Part shown: piece after piece, positions 1 through 10,631 of the stretch
How positions within the stretch are numbered: the first letter of the stretch is position 1
Layout: each line of letters opens with the position of its first letter
Assembly: GCA_002118135.1 (NCBI GenBank)
Contig: BDIU01000132.1
Location: 1 to 64,000, forward strand
Reading direction: 5' to 3'
Origin: Trebouxia sp. TZW2008
Taxonomy: Eukaryota > Chlorophyta > Trebouxiophyceae > Trebouxiales > Trebouxiaceae
Length of the DNA stretch: 64,000 nucleotides
The notes under the pieces: model-generated
What the model was told of the DNA's origin: nothing
Seen by the model: only the letters and a program-made list of their open reading frames with translations
The model's database searches: none
Position numbers and translations under genes: made by a program

Positions 1-19
1 CTTCAAGAAAAGATATGGC

Positions 20-475
20 TTGTGTGCCTCTCACAAGAAGCATATAGCCAAGAGAGCACCACTCAGTCAGCAGATGGCAGAGTTCAGGCAGTTGCTGCAG
101 CTGCCATTCATGCTCAACCGCAACGGCCCAAGTCAGGCCACCGCTTCTGCTGACAACATTGAGAAGTCAGTCCTGCTAGCAGCGCTGTTCCTAGGTTATT
201 GCCATGAGTACCAGCAAGTCACACAGCCCCTTCTTGAGCTCTTTCGTTTCCCCCATCTCTTGGCTCACTACGTCAGCTTCTTCATCGTAGCGACGCGCAA
301 GCCGAACTATGTTGGCAACATGCTGAGTCATTTTGCCAAGGTCCTGCAATGGTGGCAGACCAAGCCTAGAGGGAGTCACCCCAGCTTTGATGAAGGCCTC
401 AAGTGACTGAGGAACCTGAGGTCGCAGGTGATGCATTGGCTTGTATACGGCTTGTTGTGCTATGATTATTGACCC
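20..475 (+). pseudogene. Fragment of a mobile-element ORF, tyrosine-recombinase-like N-terminal region (copy A)
   Basis: An open frame of about 128 codons runs to a stop near 406, with similar protein-like sequence continuing a little beyond. It contains a helical stretch (YVSFFIVATRKPNY, then NMLSHFAKVLQWW) that resembles the SAM-like core-binding domain preceding the catalytic domain of tyrosine recombinases. No catalytic domain (R..HxxR..Y) is visible downstream, so this is at most a fragment. Its coding sense is supported by a diverged inverted copy at about 1575-1790 that keeps the same protein similarity. The window edge cuts the left side. Family assignment is inference; it could be another algal transposon protein. 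Confidence 0.4.
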
Positions 476-1574
476 ACAGCAAATTTGCAATGAAGGGGTT
501 GACGCAGTGACATTTTGAGCATGCATGCTGTCGGTCGTAAACCTGGTGCTATCACTCTGTTGGCTGCTTGACAAAATTCTGTAGCACATTGTTTTACAGA
601 AGCTTGCCAACATTGCTGTCATCAGGTGCTTTGTGTTGGTGGACATGTGTGCATGCATAGCTAGTCAAAGTAGCAATGCCAAGCACTACATCGTGCAACA
701 TTCTGTGCAGCATGCCGCTCTGCCTAGAGAGGTTCCAGCCACTCGGCTAGGACCTTGGACTGATTTTTAGTCATTCCTTGAACCAAAGGCTTGACATCCT
801 GCCATTACCCAGCTGCAGCCAAGGTGTTTTGGTCCTTGACAGGCCAATTCAGCTCAACTTTGATCTGCAGCCACATACAGCTCAGCTGTCATGCAGTATC
901 ACAACTGCCAGCCAATAGCATGAGCTGACTGCGGCTTGCTTGAGCGCGATTGCTTGCAGCAGAAATGCATTTTAAGCAAGGCCAGCAAAGCGCAATGCAG
1001 TCATGGGCAGCCCTGCAGTGCAGAAATGTTGAGCAGAATGTTGCAAAGTCTGTCGCCTGCAGCAGATGTGCAATCGAATTCAAGGCATTGTAAGACAGTT
1101 CAGTCATTCAAAACCCTGCAATGCAAAGTGGTTGCCCAGAATGCTGCTTGCTGCAAGTTTGATTGGCAAAAACAGGCATGCATTGAATACTACAGGCAGA
1201 ATAATGCAATGCATCCATTAGCATCTCTTGACAGCAGAGTGCATTTGCTATGAAATAGTGATACAAGCATGTCGATACACAATGAGAGCATCTCTGCTAA
1301 TGCTGGGTGATGTCAACAGGCTGAACATGAATGGCACTCTTGCCCTGATTGGCTATGCATGCACACAAGCCCACCAGCACAAAGTATCTAATCAGAGCAG
1401 TCTTGGCATGTCTCTGAATGACAAGATGCTGCACATTCATGTGAAGCAACCAACGAGAGTGACAGCAGCAAGTTTCAAGACAGTGACATGTATGCTCTCG
1501 TATCACTCAGCAAGCCCCAGTCACTGCAGATATGATGTGGCTGAATGGTCGCAGCACAGCAGTGTCCTCACAAT

Positions 1575-1790
1575 CCAGTGCATCACCTATGACCTCAGGT
1601 TCTTCAGCCACTTCAGGCCTTTATCAAAGTTGGGGTGACTGCTTTCAAGCTTGGTTTGCCATCAGTGCAGAACCTTGTCGAATTTGGACAGCATGTTGCT
1701 ATTGTATTCTGGGCTGTGCACAGCCACAAAAAAGCTCACATAACAAGCAACGAGGCGGAGCTATCTTGGCCAAGCACCTCTTGTCAGAAG
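1575..1790 (-). pseudogene. Diverged inverted copy (copy B) of the recombinase-like fragment
   Basis: Read on the minus strand, this stretch matches 290-445 of the plus strand at roughly 75-80% over the best 100 bases (core pair 331-445 and 1578-1693) and more weakly beyond. The peptide resembles copy A (CYVSFFVAV against HYVSFFIVA; NMLSKFDKVLH against NMLSHFAKVLQ). A run of seven T's near 1729 breaks the frame, and an opposite-strand stop shows it is not an antisense gene. It is a decayed remnant. Confidence 0.5.
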
Positions 1791-3878
1791 CACTTCAGCC
1801 ATGCTTCTTGTGAAAATCAAAAGGCAGCTGGATGTCTGGCATTGTCATTGGGAATGGCAGCACCAAATTTGCTGTGATGGGTTGGAGCTGGGTTTCCAAC
1901 AATGGCTTGACTGGTAGAGGGTTCTCATGCTAAGCTAGCTCAGCATGCCGTAGATGCCATGGCACTTTGGCGCAATGCAATGCTGCAAGATCTAGCTCTT
2001 CATCAAAGTTGAATCAAATTGTTGCAGTGCCTGCAGGCACTAGACTCAACCATCAATCTCTGAAGATGCGGCCCCATTTAGCTTGCCACTCTGTGGCGTA
2101 GGCATGGCAGAAAGCTTGTGATTGTGGCAAATCATCTTGCAATCTCTCACGTACATCTGGTCAAGCCAGATGTTGGTTGCCTTTTTGACTGTACACACAA
2201 CTGCAAACTTGCTCAGCTGGCAGATGTTTGTGTTCTAAACGGCAACTGGGACCAGTCATCGGCCAGCCTTGGCGATCAGTTGACAGAATCTCATGAGCCC
2301 CAACCTTGCATTGCCCCACCTGCTGGCTCATTGTCAAGGCTAGGCAATACCATGCTAAGAGCCACATCTACAGCAACACGCATAACTATTCATTATCGCA
2401 GAAATGAGCATGCATGAAATACTTGCAAGGAAGGCAGACTACATATTATTGAGTTTGACATTGCTGTCTGCCCTGGCTAAGATGCTAGTGACTGCTGTGA
2501 GAGTCACCTTCAACAGCGTTGCACAGTCAGTGACTGCTGTGTTCACAGACAAGCCTCATGATGCCTCAACACCAGTACACTTTCCGTGCATTGCACAACC
2601 GGGTGCCTACCTACGGCAGACCCTGGGGATCTTCTGCTTGCTTGTCACGCAGCAACGCTCAAGCGATGTTGCACTAAAGCCTTTGGTAGACGGTTTTTCA
2701 TTGTGTTAAGTTGAGATTTTGGCGACTGGAGTGGCATCAAGCTTCATGCCCCAGTGGCTTGGCATGCTAGCATTTGCTGTGAGGCTTTGTTGCCATCACC
2801 AGCTGCTCAAGCTTGACCATGTGCTGCGGTCTTTCATCATGCCTTACGCAGTGACATTTGATGCCCCTCCAAAGGCAGAAAGCATGGATGCTGCAGTCAC
2901 AGCTGTTGAAGTCATGACTAGCGCTCCATGGGATTGAGGAAACAGATGCTGCAATTACAAATGATGGCATGCATGTTGTTGCAAAGCAGCTGCAGCGCTG
3001 ATGTGTCAACGACAGCGACATCGATGTTGTTATTATTATTGATATCAAGCCTCACTGCAAGATAGCCAAAGCCTGCGATTTGGCATGTAGCATATCCCAC
3101 TAAGCCCATTCAACAAAGGCAACTGCAGATAGCATAGGCAGAGCTGGCTTTGTGGCTGAATTTGTGCAAGGCAGTCAGCTGCTGTTGACCTGGGATGCCA
3201 TGTGCCTTTTGCCTGTCAGCAGGATGTGTGACATTGGTCTTGCAGCGATCAGACATGCAACACTATCTATTTTACTGCTTGCTATTTGGTGTGCTGTCAG
3301 CCTTATTCTTTTTATTGGTTGCACGGCGCAGGTCTGTTTGCCATCATGCTTTTGCTCCTTAGTCTTTGCTGCTTTTGCCACTCAATCCACTTGCAACTTT
3401 TGCTGCCATGCAGAGCTGTGCAACAAAGACTTTCTTTACATTAGAATGGCGAGCTTTTACAGTTCTGTCTTTCGCCAATCAATTTTCAACATTCACATCA
3501 TGAAGTCAATTTGTACAACAAAGCACAAGTTCTGGACATTGGCGGTGTACCCAGACCTGAACACCACAAGCAAAGCAGCAGCAGCTGCTGCAGGCATCGA
3601 AAAAGACTTGCAGAATGAGCTTGACACTTGCAGTTCCCAGAGTTCATTGCCGATGGTCAAAACAGAAGCTGGTCATGACCACATTTGTTGCCTGTGGTGC
3701 TCTTTCCAATCCCACGAATCAGCAACAAAACACATTGAGCAACACAAGTTGCAGCTTTTCATAACTTGATCAGTGTGTTGCATGCGTGCGTTCTGCAGAT
3801 TGATCAATGCATGTGCTGGGTCAAAAATTGCATGCATCATCATCAGCACTGTTGTATTGCTTGCGTTATTGCACGTTG
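1791..3878. other. Gene-poor stretch, no supported gene
   Basis: I recognise no gene here. The longest open frame (3152-3769, +, 205 codons) has no family I can name. Its last part contains a C-x2-C-x10-H-x3-H pattern (CLWC then H..H near 3690-3750), which resembles a single zinc finger, and an Ala run at about 3571-3590. It may be a remnant of a mobile element. The 3' UTR of the downstream minus-strand PDAT gene probably enters the right edge. Confidence 0.4.
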
Positions 3879-6800
3879 TCAGCAGGTGTCATCATCAAAA
3901 CAGTTGATATGTGCAGCAATGCCTGGAATATCAGAAGTGATGTCATCTCCAAGGGTGTGACCCACCCCTGCTGCCACTTTGAGGACATCTCTCATCAAGT
4001 TAACATTGGCCAAGGCTTCGACATGCGCGCTGGCATATGGTCCACCCCTGCATGCCAATTCATGTCAGCAGAAGGAGAGAGTAATCTTATACGCTTTGTC
4101 GGCCAACAAGGCTGAGCGCATGTGCCACATAGTCGCAATTAGTATATGTCCATGAGATCCATGCAGTCTATGACGTAGTGCAGCACCCCCGGATGACTAT
4201 GTTGTGCAAAGAAAGCACACTTGTTATGACCACAGAGCAATCTGTGCCAAGCCAGTGACTTGCATGATGACATTCTGTTACAGCTGAGTTGTGCACCATC
4301 ACACGCTTGGATAAACCTGTGTCGCTACAAGTCATGTATTTTTGTGTCACGAGGCCTTGTGCCTCATTGCACCTACCTCAAGTCTTTGAAGGCCGCTGTT
4401 GGTTTGTGTTGATACTCTCTTGAGACAATTGGGATGTTGGCAGGGTTTAATCGTTTGGTACGCCATCCTTTGTAGCACATAAGACCAGTGCTTATGAGCG
4501 GTACAGTCCCGTCACCATCACTAGTCTTGACACCAGCTTCCTGTAGTCAAGACACAAGGTTGCGAATCTGTGCATATTACAGAAACAGGTACAAAAACAC
4601 CTCTTTGGAAGGCGGTTCATAAAGACAAGCTGCAACAAAGTTGACTTGCTCGATTAAAGACAACAGATTGTTGAGCCTGAGGCTGAGACAAGAGACAATG
4701 TAGAAGCTGCTCAGGAGCATGCATTACATAGAACATCACACCCAATGCATTTGCCTTACCAGCCCAATATCTGGATCATGGACTTGAAGATTGATCTTCC
4801 AAAGCATGTCAGCATTTCCAGAGTCCCTACGCGCCTCTTGCTTGTTTTCACCAACCAGATCCTGTGTGCATAAGACAGACTTGCAATGAGAGTTTGAGGC
4901 TGAGCTAACAGCAGATCAAAAGCAACAATACAAGCACTTCCTGTAGCAACAGCAGCAGTAGCATCATCAGCAGCGACAACAGCAAAAGCTGATGTCATGA
5001 AGCAATCAACCAAAACACCAGCAAACTGCTTAGCATGTTGCAAAACACACTCAGTCACAGCATGCGGAGAGGCCTTTTGCCAAGCTTGGGGACAAGCCGC
5101 AAGCAGGCAACAACCATGTCTATGTATGTGATCTTGTTTGGAAAACCTGTGCCACATTTGCTAAATTACAACGCATGCAAAAAGCACATGCCTTAGGGTC
5201 TTGAGCATGTTGGTAATGGTAGCTCCTTTCAGCAGGCGATCCAACGCCATACATGCAGAAAATTTTCATGTTAGGAGCATCTGGTAGTGGGTCTTTGAGA
5301 GGGTTCAGGAACTCTTTCTCAGGCCATTGCTTGGCACCTGTCTCGCTGCACGCATGGTAGCACAGCTTCATTTCCTGAGACAGGGCATGCTACACGACCT
5401 CCGCGCAAAAGGACAGTGGAGGAGGGTGTAAAGACAATGAGCAAGACCAGCTTTGTGGGCATACAATGTTGACATAGATTTTGAATATTGTAGCATGATG
5501 CTTCTTTGTTGAGGCTTCAACAAGCATATGCTCAATTCTACCTTAGTTCATCTACATGGATTGCACCATATAGCTCAACGCTGTCCTTGAATTCAGGCTC
5601 AGCAATGTCAAGTACAGCATTCATCGCTTCATCAATATCCATGGGCTGGACATTGGGGTCCAGAAACTTCTTCCGGCGTTCCCTTCTACCCTGAAGATTG
5701 CCACAAGGTTGACAAAGCACACATGTGACAGCAAGGTCACATCAAAGCACATGCTTTGAATTTTGTGGCGACAAGGCTAAAACCCAAAAGCACGATTGTC
5801 AAAGAAGCGAAGTTCTGCCTATCACAGCTTTATTGGCCTGTGACAACCTTTTGATACTATATATATACACATTGAAACTGAGATGAAATATGTGCATGGA
5901 CTGCGAGACACATTCTTGCTGATGACGCAGTAAAGCGTATGTTGGGCATACAGGAACTGTAACAGGTGCATTCATGCACAACACCTTGACAATTGCTGCT
6001 ATGCATATGACAGACATGCTCACCTTGATACTGAACTTTGCCAGCACCAAGTCAGCCTTGTCTCCAATACTCCTTGGGCTGAGCGCCTCCAGGATTGCTC
6101 TGAAATTTAAATCCCAAGGATATGGACCCTCCTTCTTTGCTATGAAAGCTCTGCAATGCAAAGCTTTGTCCGAGTCTGCTCAAAGGAATTGTGATTAGGC
6201 TAGGCAGGAGTGTGCACACACAAGAAAGCAAGCAAGAGCAGTGCTTGCAAGCAAATGCGATGGCTTCGTCCACGCTGAAAGGCAAGACTGATTGTGCAAG
6301 AACAAGCAATGGATGAATGTGCAAAATTTGACGTCGAGGATATCTTTTGGGACAATCACTGGCAAGATGCTTTTCAATGCACTGCAGATACAAGACACAA
6401 TTGCTTGTGCTGAGGGTCAGCATTACAATTGACACCCACCCATGAGACTCATTTCGCTCGCGCATCGCAGGGGTGTCATCTGGCGCCCAGGTGCTGTTGC
6501 CCCAAATGTTGGGGCCACCCACCGGTAGCATGCCAATGATGCTGCCCCAAGACCTAAACAGTCTTGAACGGGTCACACGAGGCATCCATCTTTCAGTCAT
6601 AACAGCTTGGAGGTTTCCAAGCTGTGCAGTATCCCTCATTTCACCTGCACCATAAGCATCATGGTATATATCAACTTGTACTCCTGTCAGTGTGTTGGGC
6701 ATGAGCTGGCTCATGCAAGATATGCTATGCTATGCAGCATTGCTGGCTCAATATGCTTTCCGAGCGCAGATGCTTGATAGACATCCATGAGATGCATGCT

Positions 6801-8655
6801 CATGTGCAGTGCAGAAAGCTTCAGCATTGCAGCGCCCTGTGTTGACTGTGGCCTGACAGCAGCTTAATGCATGCAATGCTGCAGGCCATAAAGATTTGAG
6901 ATGCGTGCAGCTCACCAGACAAAGCAGCTGTGACTGCCTTTGGAACCCCAAGCACAGGACCAGCAATGTTGACATAAGCTTCTATATGCTTGTCACACCA
7001 CCCTGGCTGCTCATTCTCTGCCCACCGCATGAAGTTGCGGAAAACATTGTCTCCCCAAGAATGTGACACCAAGACAGCCTGCCAAAAGCATAAATTGAAG
7101 GTCAGCTTTGAGGTCCAGACCATGCTTGAAGCTGAAAAGACAAAGTGCTCAAGAATGAGAGAGGCAGCGTGTGTGATCACTTCCATGCAGCCACACTGCC
7201 TGATTGCCAACCTAAGACAACCTCGGAAGCACTGATGTACTTTACATCAAGGATGAGTGAAGTCTGTATTGGGTATTGAACTATGAAAATCTTCAGTTAT
7301 GTGCCATTGCAGCTCTGCTTGTAGAAGTCAAGCTGAAAGTCACCAGAAACAGCTGTCCGAGCAAGTCATCAATGCGCAAGCCTGCTGAATGCAACAGTAC
7401 CTTTTGTTTATGCAGCTTGTGGGCATTTTCTGTTGCTGCCTTCAACTTGGTGAAGTAGCCGTCTCTCTGCTCCAGCAAGGGGACTGCCAAACGCCAATCA
7501 TACGTAACACCTACCTGCAAAAGCAGTTGTCACTGCATGCTAGCAAGATGAGGCTCCAGCAAGCCAAAACTGCAATAAAACTCCATCAAGAACCGCGTTC
7601 CTCAGCCAGCATATGAAGTTGCACAGCATGTGCTAAACAGTAAGCAGCATAGCTTGTGGACATCACATCCATTGAACAGCTGACATGAAACCAGGCGGAC
7701 CATCCCTGCCACAGTAATAAGCGTGTGCCAAATGCTCCACGTGTCAGAGTGGTGCACTGCAACATAATTGCTGGGCTTGGCGTACCAGATTGTTGGAGTC
7801 GTAGCCCAGGTCAGCAAGTGACTCAATCAACTTTGCCCAGACATGATAGCCAGGGAAAAAGAAATCCACGGCTTCAAGACCTTCTGCAGCCCTGAGCTTG
7901 ATGTGGCCGCTCTCAGGGTCCATGCCAGTCTTCATGTCAAGCTGCATGTGCTCAAACCAACAGGCACTGTTCCCAAGAAAGGCTTGTGTCATAGTAATGC
8001 TGCCCCAAATACGCTCCCTGTAAAGACCAGCCTCAGATAGATAGTAAATGACGCATGGTTGTTTGTGTCAGATAGAACGTGAGAAAGATATCAGCAAAAT
8101 ACAATGTGGAACATGCCTGAAGAACTTCTCAGCACACTTCTCGCCATGCCAAAGTTCCAGCCCAGAAGTAACAAAGCCTGCAGCAGTCAGCATCATTTAA
8201 ACAGGACACAGCAAGCGCAAACATTGAATGCCTGCAGCATACCACCCTATACCTGGCACGACTACAACAGGATGTTTGGGACGCAGGCCCTCATCTCGCA
8301 AGATTCTCCCTGGACGGATCCATAGTCTCTCAGAATAGGCATTTCTGAGCTGAACCAACTGCGGTGCAAATGCCAATCCTTCTGAAAGCAGTTGTCACTC
8401 AACAACAAGAGTTTGGCACTTCAGGTCACATACCGCAAATATCGTTGCAACCAGTGCAAAAATGGTGGACCAGGCAAACCACCGCGGGACGTAACCACAG
8501 CAAAGTTTGCGCTCATCCTTAGAAAATATGGATGTCCCTCTGCTCCAAAACCAGCTTCTCTTACTTTTGTGATCTTTGTTTTTGCTGGTGGCCTGCTCGC
8601 TGGTAGCGTCAGCGGATGCAGTGGACTTCTGATCTTGTTTGCTTCTGCGTTTCAT
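3879..8655 (-). CDS. PDAT: Phospholipid:diacylglycerol acyltransferase (PDAT), 13 exons
   Basis: PDAT moves an acyl group from a phospholipid to diacylglycerol, making triacylglycerol without acyl-CoA; it belongs to the LCAT-like lipase family and sits in the ER (or, in algae, other membranes). Thirteen exons join in frame to 655 aa: 8655-8434, 8358-8253, 8177-8117, 8017-7786, 7514-7401, 7078-6916, 6644-6440, 6150-6024, 5690-5542, 5345-5192, 4861-4760, 4540-4377 and 4047-3879. The N-terminus is Lys/Arg-rich followed by one membrane segment (WFAWSTIFALVATIFA). Then come HPVVVVPG, GLELWHGEKC, YDWRL, the nucleophile motif SHSWGD, a PDAT block ending GPVLGVPKAV, the Asp motif DGDGTVPLIS and the His motif SAHVEAL. 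Introns after 8117 and 5192 use GC donors. Plant enzymes usually have PHSMG at the nucleophile. The start is the first ATG before the basic region. Confidence 0.95.
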
Positions 8656-9402
8656 GTGCCTGATGTGGTCACCACTGCGCCCTGTGCTTTCTGGGAGGGC
8701 TGGCTCAGATCAAAGGGATACAGATCAAGGCAGTCTTGAGCTCAACGCCATTTCTGCGCACACCTTGAACTGAGCGCGATGTTGTCAAGCAGCTCGCTTG
8801 ACGTGGGACACCCATTCCACCTGAGAACAAAGCTTCGCAGGCCTACAAGTGTTAGGTTGGATCAGGCTGTAGTCAGGATGACCAGAAAGTTAGTCACGGC
8901 TTAATGAAGGCGAAGCCAATGAAGCGCAGTACCATCCGTGCAGGCTTGGGCGTGACCGTGTACTAGATCGACACCGACTGCTGCCTGCTCGCTTGTTCTC
9001 ATGTCTCGAACTCTGAAAACTGTGAAGTCCAATCCTTTAGCAGGCAGGATCAAGAAAGTGATGCAGACAGATGAGGATGTCGGGAAAATAGCGCAAGGAA
9101 CACCTATATTGTTAGGTAGATCCTGAGCTTGCATTCTCATGCAACAAAACCGAAACAGCAACAAAATTCCATGTTTGCAGCTCGAGCTACGGAGCTGTTT
9201 CTTGGCAAACTATGTGAAGGCACTGCTTCAGTTGCAACCAACTGTCAGGCTCGTACAGCAACTCCGAGTCACCTGTAAGTGCTGCCAGCACCTTTTGGAC
9301 GCCTGCAAGCTTTATCGATGCACGACCACGTTGATGACACTTTATAGGTGTTGTTGACCTTTGCTTATTTGCAGCAAGGCTTACATTCAATCAAACAGCA
9401 AA
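8656..9402. promoter_or_regulatory. Spacer between divergent PDAT and RG-rich gene
   Basis: PDAT (-) and the RG-rich gene (+) start on opposite sides of this 747-bp gap, so it must hold both promoters and 5' UTRs. No coding exon or clear TATA element could be assigned. It is wider than the other divergent spacers in the window. Confidence 0.4.
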
Positions 9403-10084
9403 ATGGACTTTCTAGCTGATAAGATTGAAAGCATCCCGGACTTCACTGAGGAAGACCATGTCCCAGTTAAGAGGCAGAGGTACGGATTGCATAGCTGTTG
9501 CTGGCAATGCCAGATACCCATCATGCCATCATGTCATGATGATGTCAATAAACATTGTCTACAGATCTGACAGAGAGCTGGCAAGCAGTCCGTCTGGTCT
9601 GCAAGCGTCCCCGGGCAGCCCAGGGAATGGCAAGGCTGCACGAGGTCGTGGTAGAGGGCGCAGCCGTGGGCGAGGCTCAGTGCGAATAACCGCTGACCAC
9701 AGCCAGCTGGCTCAGTCTCAACATGACTCCATTGAAGTTCACACATCACCAGCTGCAGCCCTTGCATCAGACAGCAGCATGCAGTCTGTTGCTCAGGCTG
9801 CGGTAAAAGCTGAGCATGATGCTGCAGATGCAGCTGTACCAAAGGCAGAGATAGACAGCACAGACCCAGCTGCACACGAAGCAACAGCACTTGGGGCAGC
9901 TGCGCATGAAGTCTCTGGTGTGAAACAAGAGCATCTGGAGCAAGCAGCTGCTGCGTCTGATACAGGCCTACGGCATAGTTTGCTTACGGACACCTCAGGA
10001 AACATGCAGCATGCTGTAAACAAGACCGCAACAGAATCAGCTGCACTTCTTGCAGAGGAAGATGACTATGACGCTGATGATTGA
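9403..10084 (+). CDS. Small RG-rich, acidic-tailed protein of unknown function, 2 exons
   Basis: Two exons (9403-9479 and 9565-10084) join in frame through a gt...ag intron to give 198 aa. The protein starts MDFLADKIESIPDF. It has an Arg-Gly box at about residues 47-58 (RGRGRGRSRGRG), as in RNA- or chromatin-binding proteins, followed by a long Ala/Glu/His low-complexity stretch with repeated AVKAEH/AVPKAE-type units. It ends in an acidic tail (EEDDYDADD). No enzymatic domain is seen and I do not recognise the family. The composition suggests a nuclear, largely disordered protein; that is inference. It converges with the eIF2A gene on its right. Confidence 0.75.
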
Positions 10085-10631
10085 TTCACAAACAAAATGC
10101 TTCAGGCGTCAAAAGGACACACACTACTAGCACTTGTACCTTGCCTGTACATTGTGACAAATGGCAAGTCAACACGGCTGTTCTGAGGCCATTGAATGAC
10201 AGCTCTCAATATATAGCTTGCTGACTTGACATGTTGTTAGCTTGACTCAACAGCTGTCGCAATTGGTGTCAAAGTGCGTGAGCTTACTTGAGCATCTGCG
10301 TTTCGAATGCAGGTTCTTCAGCCTCTGACAGCTGCTGTGCAGAGCCTCGTTTCAGTCCAGCTAGCTGTGTACTTCCCTGCATTCTCATTTTGTACACTAT
10401 ACAACAGGCAGGTGTTTGTTTTGAATTCGCAGCAGCTTGCATTGCAACCTACAGTTTGTAGGAAATACTGCATAAAGAAATTGGATGTATTGCATGTATT
10501 TGTGCCTAGTATCTGCCACAGGACAGTTGGCAATGAGGCAAGTGCAGGCCTTTAGCAGAGAACGTATGAAATTGAGTCATCTTATCTGTACTCTGTATTA
10601 TGCAGTCCAAATGTTATCACTGAACTACTCG
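10085..10631. other. Convergent 3' spacer
   Basis: This 547-bp gap separates the 3' ends of the RG-rich gene (+) and eIF2A (-). It should hold both 3' UTRs. I see no ORF, RNA gene or repeat that can be supported. Confidence 0.5.

Noticed and set aside
20..1790. Terminal inverted repeats of a DNA transposon
   Set aside because: The inverted similarity is coding sequence of two fragments, not ends; no target-site duplication or internal transposase is visible.
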